Source of the DNA: Gemmatimonadaceae bacterium
Lineage (GTDB): Bacteria > Gemmatimonadota > Gemmatimonadetes > Gemmatimonadales > Gemmatimonadaceae
NCBI GenBank assembly: GCA_013361935.1
Contig: JABFXC010000021.1
Coordinates: 1 to 64,000 of the forward strand
DNA: 64,000 bases
Direction of reading: 5' to 3'
Each line of letters starts with the position of its first letter. The stretch's first letter is position 1. The notes beneath the pieces were generated by a model, which saw only the letters and a program-made list of their open reading frames with translations, ran no database searches and was not told where the DNA came from. The position numbers and the translations under genes were made by a program. Below, piece by piece: positions 16,258 through 23,094 of the stretch.

Positions 16258-17810
16258 GCGTCTCTGGCGACAGCAGCCTGACGGGGACGATGAGCTACTC
16301 GGGCCTCGGGCTGCTCGCTTCCGCGACGGAGCGCAAATGGGTGAAGGGGCTCAACACCTTCCTCACCAACAGCATCGAGCAGTTCGATGCGTTGGGCAAC
16401 CGATATACGCGCAACGACGCGGGAGTGACCTCGACCAACACCTACGAGCCAGCCACCGGTCGCCAGCTGAGCAGCTCGAGCAACGCCGCGTTCGGTCTGA
16501 TCGAGGGCCTCGTGTACGACTCGGCGGGGAACAACCACATCACCCGGCGCAACTCGTCGGTGCTCGACCGGATTCACAACTACTACTCGGCCGACAACCG
16601 ACTGGTCGTCGTCGACCGGCAGACGTGCGCCATGGCGCAGGGCGCGACGGCCTGCGACGCGGGCTTCCCTGATCCCGGGGTCGGCAACCGGCCCGTGTAC
16701 GAGGAGTACTGGTACGATGCCCTCGGGCGCCGGATCTACACGCGGTCGCGCCAGGACGGCTCGGCGTACTGCAAGTCGGGCTGGGGTTGCGAGAGCACCG
16801 TGAGGCGCGCGATCTGGGATGGCGATCAGCTTCTCGGGGAGCTGCGTTACCCCGCGAGCTCGCCCGACCAGGATGTCGGCTCGGTCACCGGATACCCGGG
16901 GCATTACGGCCGCGTGCTGTACACCCACGTCTCCGGCATCGACCACCCACTGTCTCTGACGCGAATGGATTACGGTTCCACCGTGCTGCCTTCATCGGCC
17001 AAGGTGTACCTGCACCCGGACTGGCACGGCAACTACGAATACGGGACCGACGCCAGCGGCCAGCTCTACGACGATTGCGCTACCGCGCGCGCGAACGACT
17101 GCGTGCTGATCCAGTGGCCCGGGCGGACCGCGTCAGTGTGGGGCGAGACCAAGTACTCGGCCAGCACCGACAAGACCTGGTTCGGCAGCCTGCTCGACGG
17201 CAATGTTGAGCGAACCGGGCAGACGTATATGCGGAACCGGTATTACGATGCAAAGGCGGGACGGTTCACGCAGGAGGATCCGATCGGGCTGGCTGGCGGA
17301 CTGAATTCGTACGGGTATGCGAATGGGGATCCGGTCTCATATAGTGATCCATTTGGGTTGAAGGTTACTTACACCGCCGAATTGAAGGCCACCGTTTTGG
17401 ATCTCTGGAAGCATTCCGCGACGTTCCGGAAGCTGTACAACGCGCTGAACGGCGCCGACCCCGACCAGATCAACCTGCTCATTAGGCACCGCGCCACGGG
17501 CGATCCGGGCGTTGGCTCGTACTCGCATCGAAATCGCAGGTCACACGGACGCGCCGAAGGTGTTATCGTCTTGAATGAGGGTGTCGAAGGCAACCTTGCC
17601 CATGAGATCATACATGCGGCTGGTGCGTACGCCGATCAGATCTACAAGCAGACGGGAGTCGGAGGAATCTGCGGCGAGGACGACGAGGTGCCGGGTAACC
17701 GCGCGTGCAGGGAGCCTGTCGAAGATCAGATCAACAAAGAGCTTGCGAAGGCGAAGGCAGACGAGGCTGCGAAGAAGAAGCAGCCTGCAAATACAGGGAA
17801 CAACCCATGA
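16227..17810 (+). CDS. Rhs core C-terminus plus HEXXH metallopeptidase toxin tip
   Basis: This 527-aa frame continues the Rhs repeats and contains the Rhs-associated core hallmark RYYDAKAGRFTQEDPIGLAG followed by NSYGYANGDPVSYSDPFGL, after which the toxin begins (near 17360). The tip of about 150 residues contains LAHEIIHAAG, a zinc metallopeptidase HEXXH motif encoded at 17601-17615, and several cysteines, ending in a Lys-rich tail. The layout resembles M91/NleD-like effector peptidases, though the exact family is uncertain. A GTG at 16227 is only the nominal start; the real gene begins at 12691. The stop overlaps the next gene by ATGA, the spacing typical of toxin-immunity pairs. Confidence 0.8.
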   Translation: MHYDAVGRVLSVSGDSSLTGTMSYSGLGLLASATERKWVKGLNTFLTNSIEQFDALGNRYTRNDAGVTSTNTYEPATGRQLSSSSNAAFGLIEGLVYDSAGNNHITRRNSSVLDRIHNYYSADNRLVVVDRQTCAMAQGATACDAGFPDPGVGNRPVYEEYWYDALGRRIYTRSRQDGSAYCKSGWGCESTVRRAIWDGDQLLGELRYPASSPDQDVGSVTGYPGHYGRVLYTHVSGIDHPLSLTRMDYGSTVLPSSAKVYLHPDWHGNYEYGTDASGQLYDDCATARANDCVLIQWPGRTASVWGETKYSASTDKTWFGSLLDGNVERTGQTYMRNRYYDAKAGRFTQEDPIGLAGGLNSYGYANGDPVSYSDPFGLKVTYTAELKATVLDLWKHSATFRKLYNALNGADPDQINLLIRHRATGDPGVGSYSHRNRRSHGRAEGVIVLNEGVEGNLAHEIIHAAGAYADQIYKQTGVGGICGEDDEVPGNRACREPVEDQINKELAKAKADEAAKKKQPANTGNNP

Positions 17811-18796
17811 ACGCAATCAGCCGTCCTGCCCATCCGCTTCTATCCGTCATCGTCTTGCTGATGGTAGCCTGCACAGGAGGCCGCGTAGCGACTCAAGACT
17901 CATCTGCCTTCGCACGCGCCAGCAGCCGACCTTTTGACACGCCGCTGGCTTGGACGGTAGATGACTCAGCGGTCGTCGTTATGCGCCTCGCGTACCAGTC
18001 GGCCCCTAATGCACGTGAGGTCGATTGCTCGATCACAGGACTCTTTCTCGTGACTCCGAGGGGACGCGAGCGGCTCCTGTCTCGCGAGGACGATGTCTGC
18101 CAACTGGTCTGGCGCGCGCAACAATCGTCGCAAAGACTGGCTCTGAGTCCAGATATGGTCTCTGTAGCTTACGCCAATCCATTCCGGAATGGAGCGATAA
18201 CACTGTATTCGTTGCGTGATCACGCTGAGCGTGTTGTTATCGAGGACTGCTTACCAACGACAAGCGCTCCTGCGTGGTCCCCTGACGGGCGACGGTTGGC
18301 CTACTCGGCAAGTTGCGACGAGAAGGTCCCGCCGTTTCTGCACATCGCTGACGTAGCAGGTCAGTCACGCGATCAGAGCCCCGCATCTACGCAGTCGCAA
18401 GCAGAAGATTTCCCGACGTGGGCGCCCGATGGACGAGTGTTGGCGTATACCGTCGGAGAGCGGCGCGGGACCGACTCCATCGCGCTGCTAGACCTAGTGA
18501 CTAAGGCTCGAAGAAGAATTGCCGCCGGGTCTGAGCCGGCATGGAATCCAAAGGGCGCTTGGATCGCGTACCTGTATTCGGATCGTAGAGGAGCCCCACC
18601 TGAACTACGAGTTGTCCGACCGGACGGCACGGGGCAACGCACGCTAATTGCCTCGTCAGACACGGCCGACTCGACCCACGCTGTGCGCGGACCTTTGGTT
18701 TGGTCCCGCGACGGCGCGCGGGTTGCTTTTGCGCGCGGTGGCGATGTTGCCATTGTGGATACGACAGGGAAGCTCAGCGCTGCGCTACCCCGCTAG
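17807..18796 (+). CDS. TolB-like beta-propeller lipoprotein, candidate immunity protein of the Rhs tip
   Basis: A 329-aa protein whose N-terminus LLSVIVLLMVACTGG is a lipoprotein signal. The rest shows repeated PD40/WD40-like blades: APAWSPDGRRLAYSASC, DFPTWAPDGRVLAYTVG, EPAWNPKGAWIAYLYSD and PLVWSRDGARVAFARGG. The ATG overlaps the toxin-tip stop (ATGA). Because immunity genes directly follow Rhs tips, and a periplasmic target would need a periplasmic antidote, I infer it is immunity to the metallopeptidase tip. An unrelated surface role is possible, since such propeller lipoproteins are common. Base composition is more mixed than in core genes. Confidence 0.7.
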   Translation: MNAISRPAHPLLSVIVLLMVACTGGRVATQDSSAFARASSRPFDTPLAWTVDDSAVVVMRLAYQSAPNAREVDCSITGLFLVTPRGRERLLSREDDVCQLVWRAQQSSQRLALSPDMVSVAYANPFRNGAITLYSLRDHAERVVIEDCLPTTSAPAWSPDGRRLAYSASCDEKVPPFLHIADVAGQSRDQSPASTQSQAEDFPTWAPDGRVLAYTVGERRGTDSIALLDLVTKARRRIAAGSEPAWNPKGAWIAYLYSDRRGAPPELRVVRPDGTGQRTLIASSDTADSTHAVRGPLVWSRDGARVAFARGGDVAIVDTTGKLSAALPR

Positions 18797-18920
18797 TTCC
18801 TGAGGCGTCAGCCGGGCTGGCCAGAATCGGCTCTGGGCGAGCCGCCCGGCACACGGTGGGTCGGGTCTTTCGTCGGACCTCGTAGGCCAGCCGGATCCCC
18901 GGACCTCGCCGCGCACTCGG

Positions 18921-18954
18921 AGCCGTGTCTCGTGCATTCGCATGGGGCACGGCT
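18921..18954. repeat. hairpin AGCCGTG...CACGGCT left of the transposase gene
   Basis: A 7-bp stem with an inner GCAT/ATG pairing lies in the 490-bp stretch between the propeller lipoprotein and the transposase. It may be a terminator for the lipoprotein gene or part of the insertion-sequence end. I see no gene in 18797-19286. Confidence 0.4.
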
Positions 18955-19286
18955 TCATCATTCCAAGCGCAGGAGCCGTGGGTGGATCTAAACACTGGTC
19001 GAGCCTCGAAGGCGCACTCTTGCAGACGACCTCACCCGCGACTCCCCGAATGTTCGATTGTCAATCAGCGCCGTCCTCCAGCGTGCCTCCGGAACCTTCG
19101 CGCGACACTCTCAGAGCATCGGTGCTCGGCGTGAGGCAAGATTGCCTCTCGCGGCACAACACATCTCCATGGGCGCTTCCAGTCCGAAGCAGAGCCATCA
19201 CAGACGAGTCTTAGGCGGAGATCTAACGTCTCCAGTCGATTCGGTGGTCTCGGCCCCACTCCCACGCACGGCTCATTCGGTTCTTG

Positions 19287-20567
19287 CTACTGCTCCTCCA
19301 CTGCCTTCACTCGCGGCAGCAGCCGCGCCGCTTCCCACCGCGCGCGGTCGAAGGGCTCACCCGACTGCATGACCGCCAGCAGCATCGGCACGAGCTTTCG
19401 CGCCACGGCGCACACGGCCTTGGTCTTGTGGCCACCGTTGCGCGCGACGAGAGCCTCGTAGTACGCCCGGTAGATCCCGCGCCGCTGGCACCAGCGTCCG
19501 GCGAGGAGGTACAGTTGGCGCCTAAGGAGCGGTCGTCCACGCTTCGACTGCCGTTTCCGCCCCTTGTGCAGCCCGCTGGACTTCTCGACGAGGTTCATCC
19601 CGGCCAGCTTGAGCACCTGCCGGGGATGCTCGTAGTCGTCGGGCATCCCGAGTTCGCTGACGATGGTCGCGGCGCAGACCGTCCCGACCTCCGGCACCGT
19701 CGCCAGCGCGCGGGCGGGCGGACATGACGCGATGGCTGCGGCCAGCCACAGCTCCACCTCGGCGATCTGCTCGCGAACGAGCGCGAGTCGGTCCAGCACT
19801 TGGAGCATCTCGCGACGGCGCTCGTCTGCTCCGGTCCTGACGCCCACCGTCTCACGGGCCGAAGCCAGCAGCGCTCGAATCCGGTCCCGGTCGATGTGGT
19901 TGCGGGAGGCCTCGCGGGCCACGCGCATCACGGTCCGCAGGGGGGCGCCGAGGAGATCCTCCGGCAACGGCCAGCGGGCGAGCAGCGCCATTGGTGTCTT
20001 GGCCATGAGGTTCTCCTTGAACACGGGGAGGAACTCCGGCCAGCCGAGATCGAGCAGCGATTGGAGGCGGTTCTTGTAGCGCACGCCCTCGACGCCCAAG
20101 CGATGCCGGTTGACGGCCAGATGGCGGAGGGCCGCGTAGGTCGGGTCGAGGAAGGGGAAGCGGACGAACTTTCCCTCAGCGACGAGCCGCGCGATCAGCG
20201 TGGCGTCCTTTCCGTCGGTCTTGAGCGGACTGTTGTCCTCGACCTCTTTCATCCGCTTCGTCACCGTGGGGAGCACGTTGACGATGGGGTAGCCGCGCCG
20301 GGCGAGGTCGTGGGCGAAGGTGTAGCCGTACTGCCCGGCGAACTCCAAGCCCACGAGAACCTTCTCGCGGGGCGTGTCGGGTGGCGCGAGGCGACGGATC
20401 TGCGCATCGGCTTCGTCGAAGTCCGCACGCCCGATTTTGACCGTGAAGGGTTTGCTCCGGCGCCCGTCCGGGCCAGAGACGACGACGGCATGAGACACCT
20501 TACCGGTGTCCACACCGACGTGAGCGGTGAAGCTGCGAGCGTACGCGATCTTCTCGTCGGGAGTCAT
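19287..20567 (-). CDS. IS110-family transposase (DEDD recombinase)
   Basis: A 426-aa recombinase. The N-terminal RuvC-like DEDD domain shows HVGVDTGK (Asp20), VGLEFAGQYG (Glu75) and LKTDGKDA (Asp118, Asp121). The C-terminal Tnp_20 domain shows VPEVGTVCAATIVSELG and LAGMNLVEKSSGLHKGRKRQ, the region that carries the catalytic serine in this family. IS110 enzymes use a structured bridge RNA from the element's noncoding end to choose target and donor. The start at 20567 has a strong SD (GGAGGG, 20576-20571); the open frame runs 27 codons further without homology. The gene is intact. Confidence 0.92.
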   Translation of the reverse strand: MTPDEKIAYARSFTAHVGVDTGKVSHAVVVSGPDGRRSKPFTVKIGRADFDEADAQIRRLAPPDTPREKVLVGLEFAGQYGYTFAHDLARRGYPIVNVLPTVTKRMKEVEDNSPLKTDGKDATLIARLVAEGKFVRFPFLDPTYAALRHLAVNRHRLGVEGVRYKNRLQSLLDLGWPEFLPVFKENLMAKTPMALLARWPLPEDLLGAPLRTVMRVAREASRNHIDRDRIRALLASARETVGVRTGADERRREMLQVLDRLALVREQIAEVELWLAAAIASCPPARALATVPEVGTVCAATIVSELGMPDDYEHPRQVLKLAGMNLVEKSSGLHKGRKRQSKRGRPLLRRQLYLLAGRWCQRRGIYRAYYEALVARNGGHKTKAVCAVARKLVPMLLAVMQSGEPFDRARWEAARLLPRVKAVEEQ

Positions 20568-20754
20568 GCTCCCTCCAGTGAAAGGTGCAACCGGTATGCA
20601 TGACCGACGACACGCCTCGCGGGTGCGACGACATGTCCTCCGGATCACGCTGTGATCGCCGGAGTCACCGTGGAGCGAGTTACTGGAGGAGCAGAGTTAC
20701 CGACGGCGCGAAGGCGGGAACTGCAAGACGCCGTTAGGATCGTGCGGGCCGCAA
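20568..20754 (-). ncRNA. candidate bridge RNA region upstream of the IS110 transposase
   Basis: The roughly 190 nt before the transposase start are noncoding. A possible promoter lies on the minus strand at 20781-20755, with TTGACG and TATTAC 15 bp apart. In the IS110 subgroup the bridge RNA (about 180 nt) is transcribed from exactly this upstream end. I could not fold the RNA or identify guide loops, so this is a placement by analogy. Confidence 0.3.
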
Positions 20755-20898
20755 GTAATACGAGCGACGGAAGTGCGTCAAGTGCGAGTGTGATAGGCCA
20801 TCGAGCAGCGGTCCGGAAACAACGAATTGTGCCTTGTTACCGGACTCGCGCTCAAGTGATCGCTGTATAGATGTCTCTCATACAGTGATCCGTTTGGG

Positions 20899-21405
20899 TT
20901 GACGCCGCGCCGGCTCGGCGAGCAGCCTGACCCGCTGTGCACATCTCTTGCTGGCTACGGGATCAGTAGCATCTGGAAAGCGATCAAGAACTTCGCCGCC
21001 GGTAGCGTATGCTCGCAGACGCTTGATTGTCACACCCCACGTGGTGTGGATGCATCGTCCGGAAGTTACACATCCGGACGCGTCATCGGCGCGGTCGTCT
21101 ACGGCTTTACGCATCCGTACGAGGGCTTGGGCCCGCCAGAGGTGCCCCGCGCCAGCGAAGTCGCGGAATGGGCTGAACAGCAAGGCTGGACAAAGTCTCA
21201 AAATCCGAATGGGCCAATAAAATACACAGATGAGAATGGCGTTGTTCGAGTGACCATAAAGAAAGGAAGTCCTCGCACTCCCGGAAGTGAACACCCGCAC
21301 ATGGAGTTCCGCGACGCGACAGGCCAGCGAGTCGATGCCTATGGCAATTCCATCCTGCGTAAGGATCCGGCAAATCACTCGGCGATCATCTGGGACTTAA
21401 AGTGA
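20899..21405 (+). CDS. displaced orphan Rhs C-terminal toxin tip
   Basis: The DNA from 20878 encodes SYSDPFGL in the same frame, the exact end of the Rhs core seen at 17337-17360, then a different 165-residue tip. The tip begins TPRRLGEQPDPL, has a hydrophobic patch, and ends with NGPIKYTDENGVVRVTIKKG, a His-rich segment SEHPHMEFRDATGQRVDAYG and a terminal IIWDLK. The His/Glu/Asp cluster looks like a nuclease active site, but I cannot name the family. With only a few core codons left it lacks its own cocoon and export signal, so it is an orphan module; a TTG at 20899 is the nominal start. GC content is lower than in core genes. It overlaps the next gene by GTGA. Confidence 0.7.
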   Translation: MTPRRLGEQPDPLCTSLAGYGISSIWKAIKNFAAGSVCSQTLDCHTPRGVDASSGSYTSGRVIGAVVYGFTHPYEGLGPPEVPRASEVAEWAEQQGWTKSQNPNGPIKYTDENGVVRVTIKKGSPRTPGSEHPHMEFRDATGQRVDAYGNSILRKDPANHSAIIWDLK

Positions 21406-21800
21406 ACCAACCTACCGATTACTCGGAAATTCCAGGGCTAGAGCACATAGCTCTCGAAGAAAGCTACGTGCTTGCCATACATCTCCTCCCAGAACGCTTC
21501 GTGATCACGCTTGAGTTGGTGTTGCTACCGGGACATCCTGCCTACTCGCAACCCGCTTCGAGCGAGATGTACTGCTATCGTCTGGGGAGTTTGGTTTTCC
21601 CATCGCCGCGCAGCCTACGCCTACAGTCAGAGAAATTTCACAAAATTCCTGGACTCGATGAGCCAGCAGATGTTGGAAACATCGACTCGATGCAGGCCAT
21701 TGATGGCCAGTACCAACTTCAAGGGGAGTGGGGGGAGCTTACGATCGTCTCGGAAAAGCCCGTCGTTCATCTGGATGAGTCGCAAGGGGCGAGGCTGTAG
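21402..21800 (+). CDS. candidate immunity protein of the orphan Rhs tip
   Basis: A 132-aa acidic soluble protein with no signal peptide and no recognised family. GTG start overlaps the toxin TGA (GTGA), the classical toxin-immunity arrangement. Codon use and GC content (clearly lower than neighbours) match the orphan tip, so both probably arrived together. The low pI fits neutralising a basic nuclease-like toxin. Followed by a terminator at 21946. Confidence 0.6.
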   Translation: MNQPTDYSEIPGLEHIALEESYVLAIHLLPERFVITLELVLLPGHPAYSQPASSEMYCYRLGSLVFPSPRSLRLQSEKFHKIPGLDEPADVGNIDSMQAIDGQYQLQGEWGELTIVSEKPVVHLDESQGARL

Positions 21801-21945
21801 TTGTCCCTGTGCGCCCGATGGTTCGCGACGACGGAGGCAACTGACAGCGTCCGCTTTCGGCGACTTACACAGCCTCCACGAGGCGCGCGAACTCTTCCTC
21901 CTGCGCACGCGATGAAACCGAGTGGTGGTGAACAACGCTTTCCAG

Positions 21946-21978
21946 AAGGCGTCCCGGTCGTTCGGACCGGGCGCCTTT
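21946..21978 (+). terminator. rho-independent terminator closing the Rhs cluster
   Basis: AAGGCG-T-CCCGGTC pairs with GACCGGG-C-GCCTT around a GTTCG loop, followed by TTTCTT. It lies 146 bp after the immunity gene. The rest of 21801-22215 shows no convincing gene; short frames there lack SD sites and protein-like composition. Confidence 0.7.
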
Positions 21979-22215
21979 CTTGGCAACTCGCTCCAAGTGG
22001 CCTTCCCGGCCAAGACGAATCGCCTCCTACGACACAGAATTAGCCGCGAATCAGTGGAACAGGACTTCCGCCGTCCGCCGAATATCGCTAAGCTGCCGTC
22101 GCCGCACCTCGTTCGGCGCAGGTGCCAGCACGACCGGTGATCGTGGCGCGCCGACACGCGTGCCGGGGCTCGATTGTCTTTCGATGGAGCACCACACCCC
22201 GAGCCCGGATCCGCG

Positions 22216-22677
22216 ATGTCCACCGAACAGATCGTCCCCGGCGGGGACCCCCGCGTCGCCGCGCTTCGTGGCGCGTTAGGCACGTTGCGCCCAGACCAGC
22301 GCCTCCGCGTCCAGACCACCACCGACGGCGAGCTGCGCGGCCACGTCAGGCAGCTCGACGGCGAGACGCTCGTCCTCGCCCCGGCGCCGAACAGCGACCA
22401 GGTCACGCGCATCCCCTTCGCGTCGATCCTCGGCGTCGACCGCGTGGGCAATCACGCCGGAGCCGGCGCGGGGATCGCGGCCGCCCTCGCCGCGATCCCC
22501 TTCTTCTGGGTCGCCGCCCTCGCCAGTGAATGGAACAAGGAGCTCGGCGGCTTCGGCGTGATCGTCCTCTTCATCGCCCTGCTCGGCGTCGGCATCGTCG
22601 CCAGCATAGGCGCCGTCGTCGGCGCGGCCTTCGACCGCGTCGAGCCCGTCGTCATGACGAAGATCCCGACGGGCTGA
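22216..22677 (+). CDS. small membrane protein with N-terminal SH3-like region
   Basis: A 153-aa protein. Residues 15-70 form a beta-rich segment (LRPDQRLRVQTTTDGELRGHV ... LDGETLVLAP) like a small SH3/Sm-like fold, followed by two membrane helices (AGIAAALAAIPFFWVAAL and FGVIVLFIALLGVGIVASIG). I do not know the function. The start at ATG 22216 is preferred over a TTG at 22174. It converges on a GlsB-type gene with a 4-bp gap. A CGTTAGGC octamer supplies its TTA Leu codon (Ala-Leu-Gly). Confidence 0.6.
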   Translation: MSTEQIVPGGDPRVAALRGALGTLRPDQRLRVQTTTDGELRGHVRQLDGETLVLAPAPNSDQVTRIPFASILGVDRVGNHAGAGAGIAAALAAIPFFWVAALASEWNKELGGFGVIVLFIALLGVGIVASIGAVVGAAFDRVEPVVMTKIPTG

Positions 22678-22681
22678 CGCT

Positions 22682-22939
22682 CTACGCGCTTCGCGTCCCG
22701 CGGCGTATCAGGCGGATGATGAAGAGCAGCACCACCGCGCCGATGAACGCGACGAGGATCGTCCCCGCGAGCCCGCTCAGCGGCGAATGCACGCCTAACG
22801 TCCGGAAGATCCAGCCGCCGAGGAAGGCGCCGATGATCCCGATGATGATGTCGCCGATGATCCCGAAGCCGCCGCCCATCACGAACGAGGCGAGCACTCC
22901 GGCGACGAGCCCGACGATGAGCCAGGTTAGCAGATCCAT
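22682..22939 (-). CDS. GlsB/YeaQ/YmgE family stress-associated membrane protein
   Basis: An 85-aa protein of three hydrophobic segments with the family pattern LTWLIVGLVAGVLASFVMGGG, FGIIGDIIIGIIGAFLGGW and a final helix with a basic tail. Members are induced by general or acid stress in other bacteria; the biochemical role is unknown. Start ATG at 22939 follows GGAGAT; a longer frame to 22975 has no SD. Confidence 0.85.
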   Translation of the reverse strand: MDLLTWLIVGLVAGVLASFVMGGGFGIIGDIIIGIIGAFLGGWIFRTLGVHSPLSGLAGTILVAFIGAVVLLFIIRLIRRGTRSA

Positions 22940-23006
22940 GACCGATCTCCGGTTGAGTTGAGCTTCGACCAGCACGAGTCTTCGCTACCACTACTCGGCT
23001 ATGAAT

Positions 23007-23094
23007 AACAGGGAGCGGTTGAGCTGCGGGAGGTGCTCTTGTGGTGAGCTATCGCTCCTGCGAACGCCTCCCCCGGCCTCCACGGCTCCCTGTT
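23007..23094. repeat. inverted repeat AACAGGGAGC / GCTCCCTGTT
   Basis: Perfect 10-bp arms at 23007-23016 and 23085-23094, with further short pairings between them (GGGAGG with CCTCCC). It overlaps the 3' end of the acyl-CoA dehydrogenase gene and its downstream gap, so it may end that transcript before the GlsB-type gene. Confidence 0.5.

Larger units (their letters stand above)
18797..20877 (-). mobile_element. IS110-family insertion sequence (ends not resolved)
   Basis: The transposase gene (19287-20567) lies in noncoding flanks of 490 bp downstream and about 310 bp upstream. On the right, Rhs-homologous DNA restarts abruptly at about 20878 (TCTCATACAGTGATCCG), which limits the element on that side. 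The left end lies somewhere after the propeller gene stop at 18796. IS110 elements lack long terminal inverted repeats, so the exact ends cannot be read. Confidence 0.6.

Noticed and set aside
19284-20603. Plus-strand frames opposite the IS110 transposase
   Set aside because: The minus strand encodes an intact DEDD recombinase with a good SD; the plus frames are compositional shadows.
21627-22451. 274-codon minus-strand frame overlapping the immunity gene and the next gene
   Set aside because: Rich in Arg/Ser, no SD, overlaps two better plus-strand genes and a terminator.
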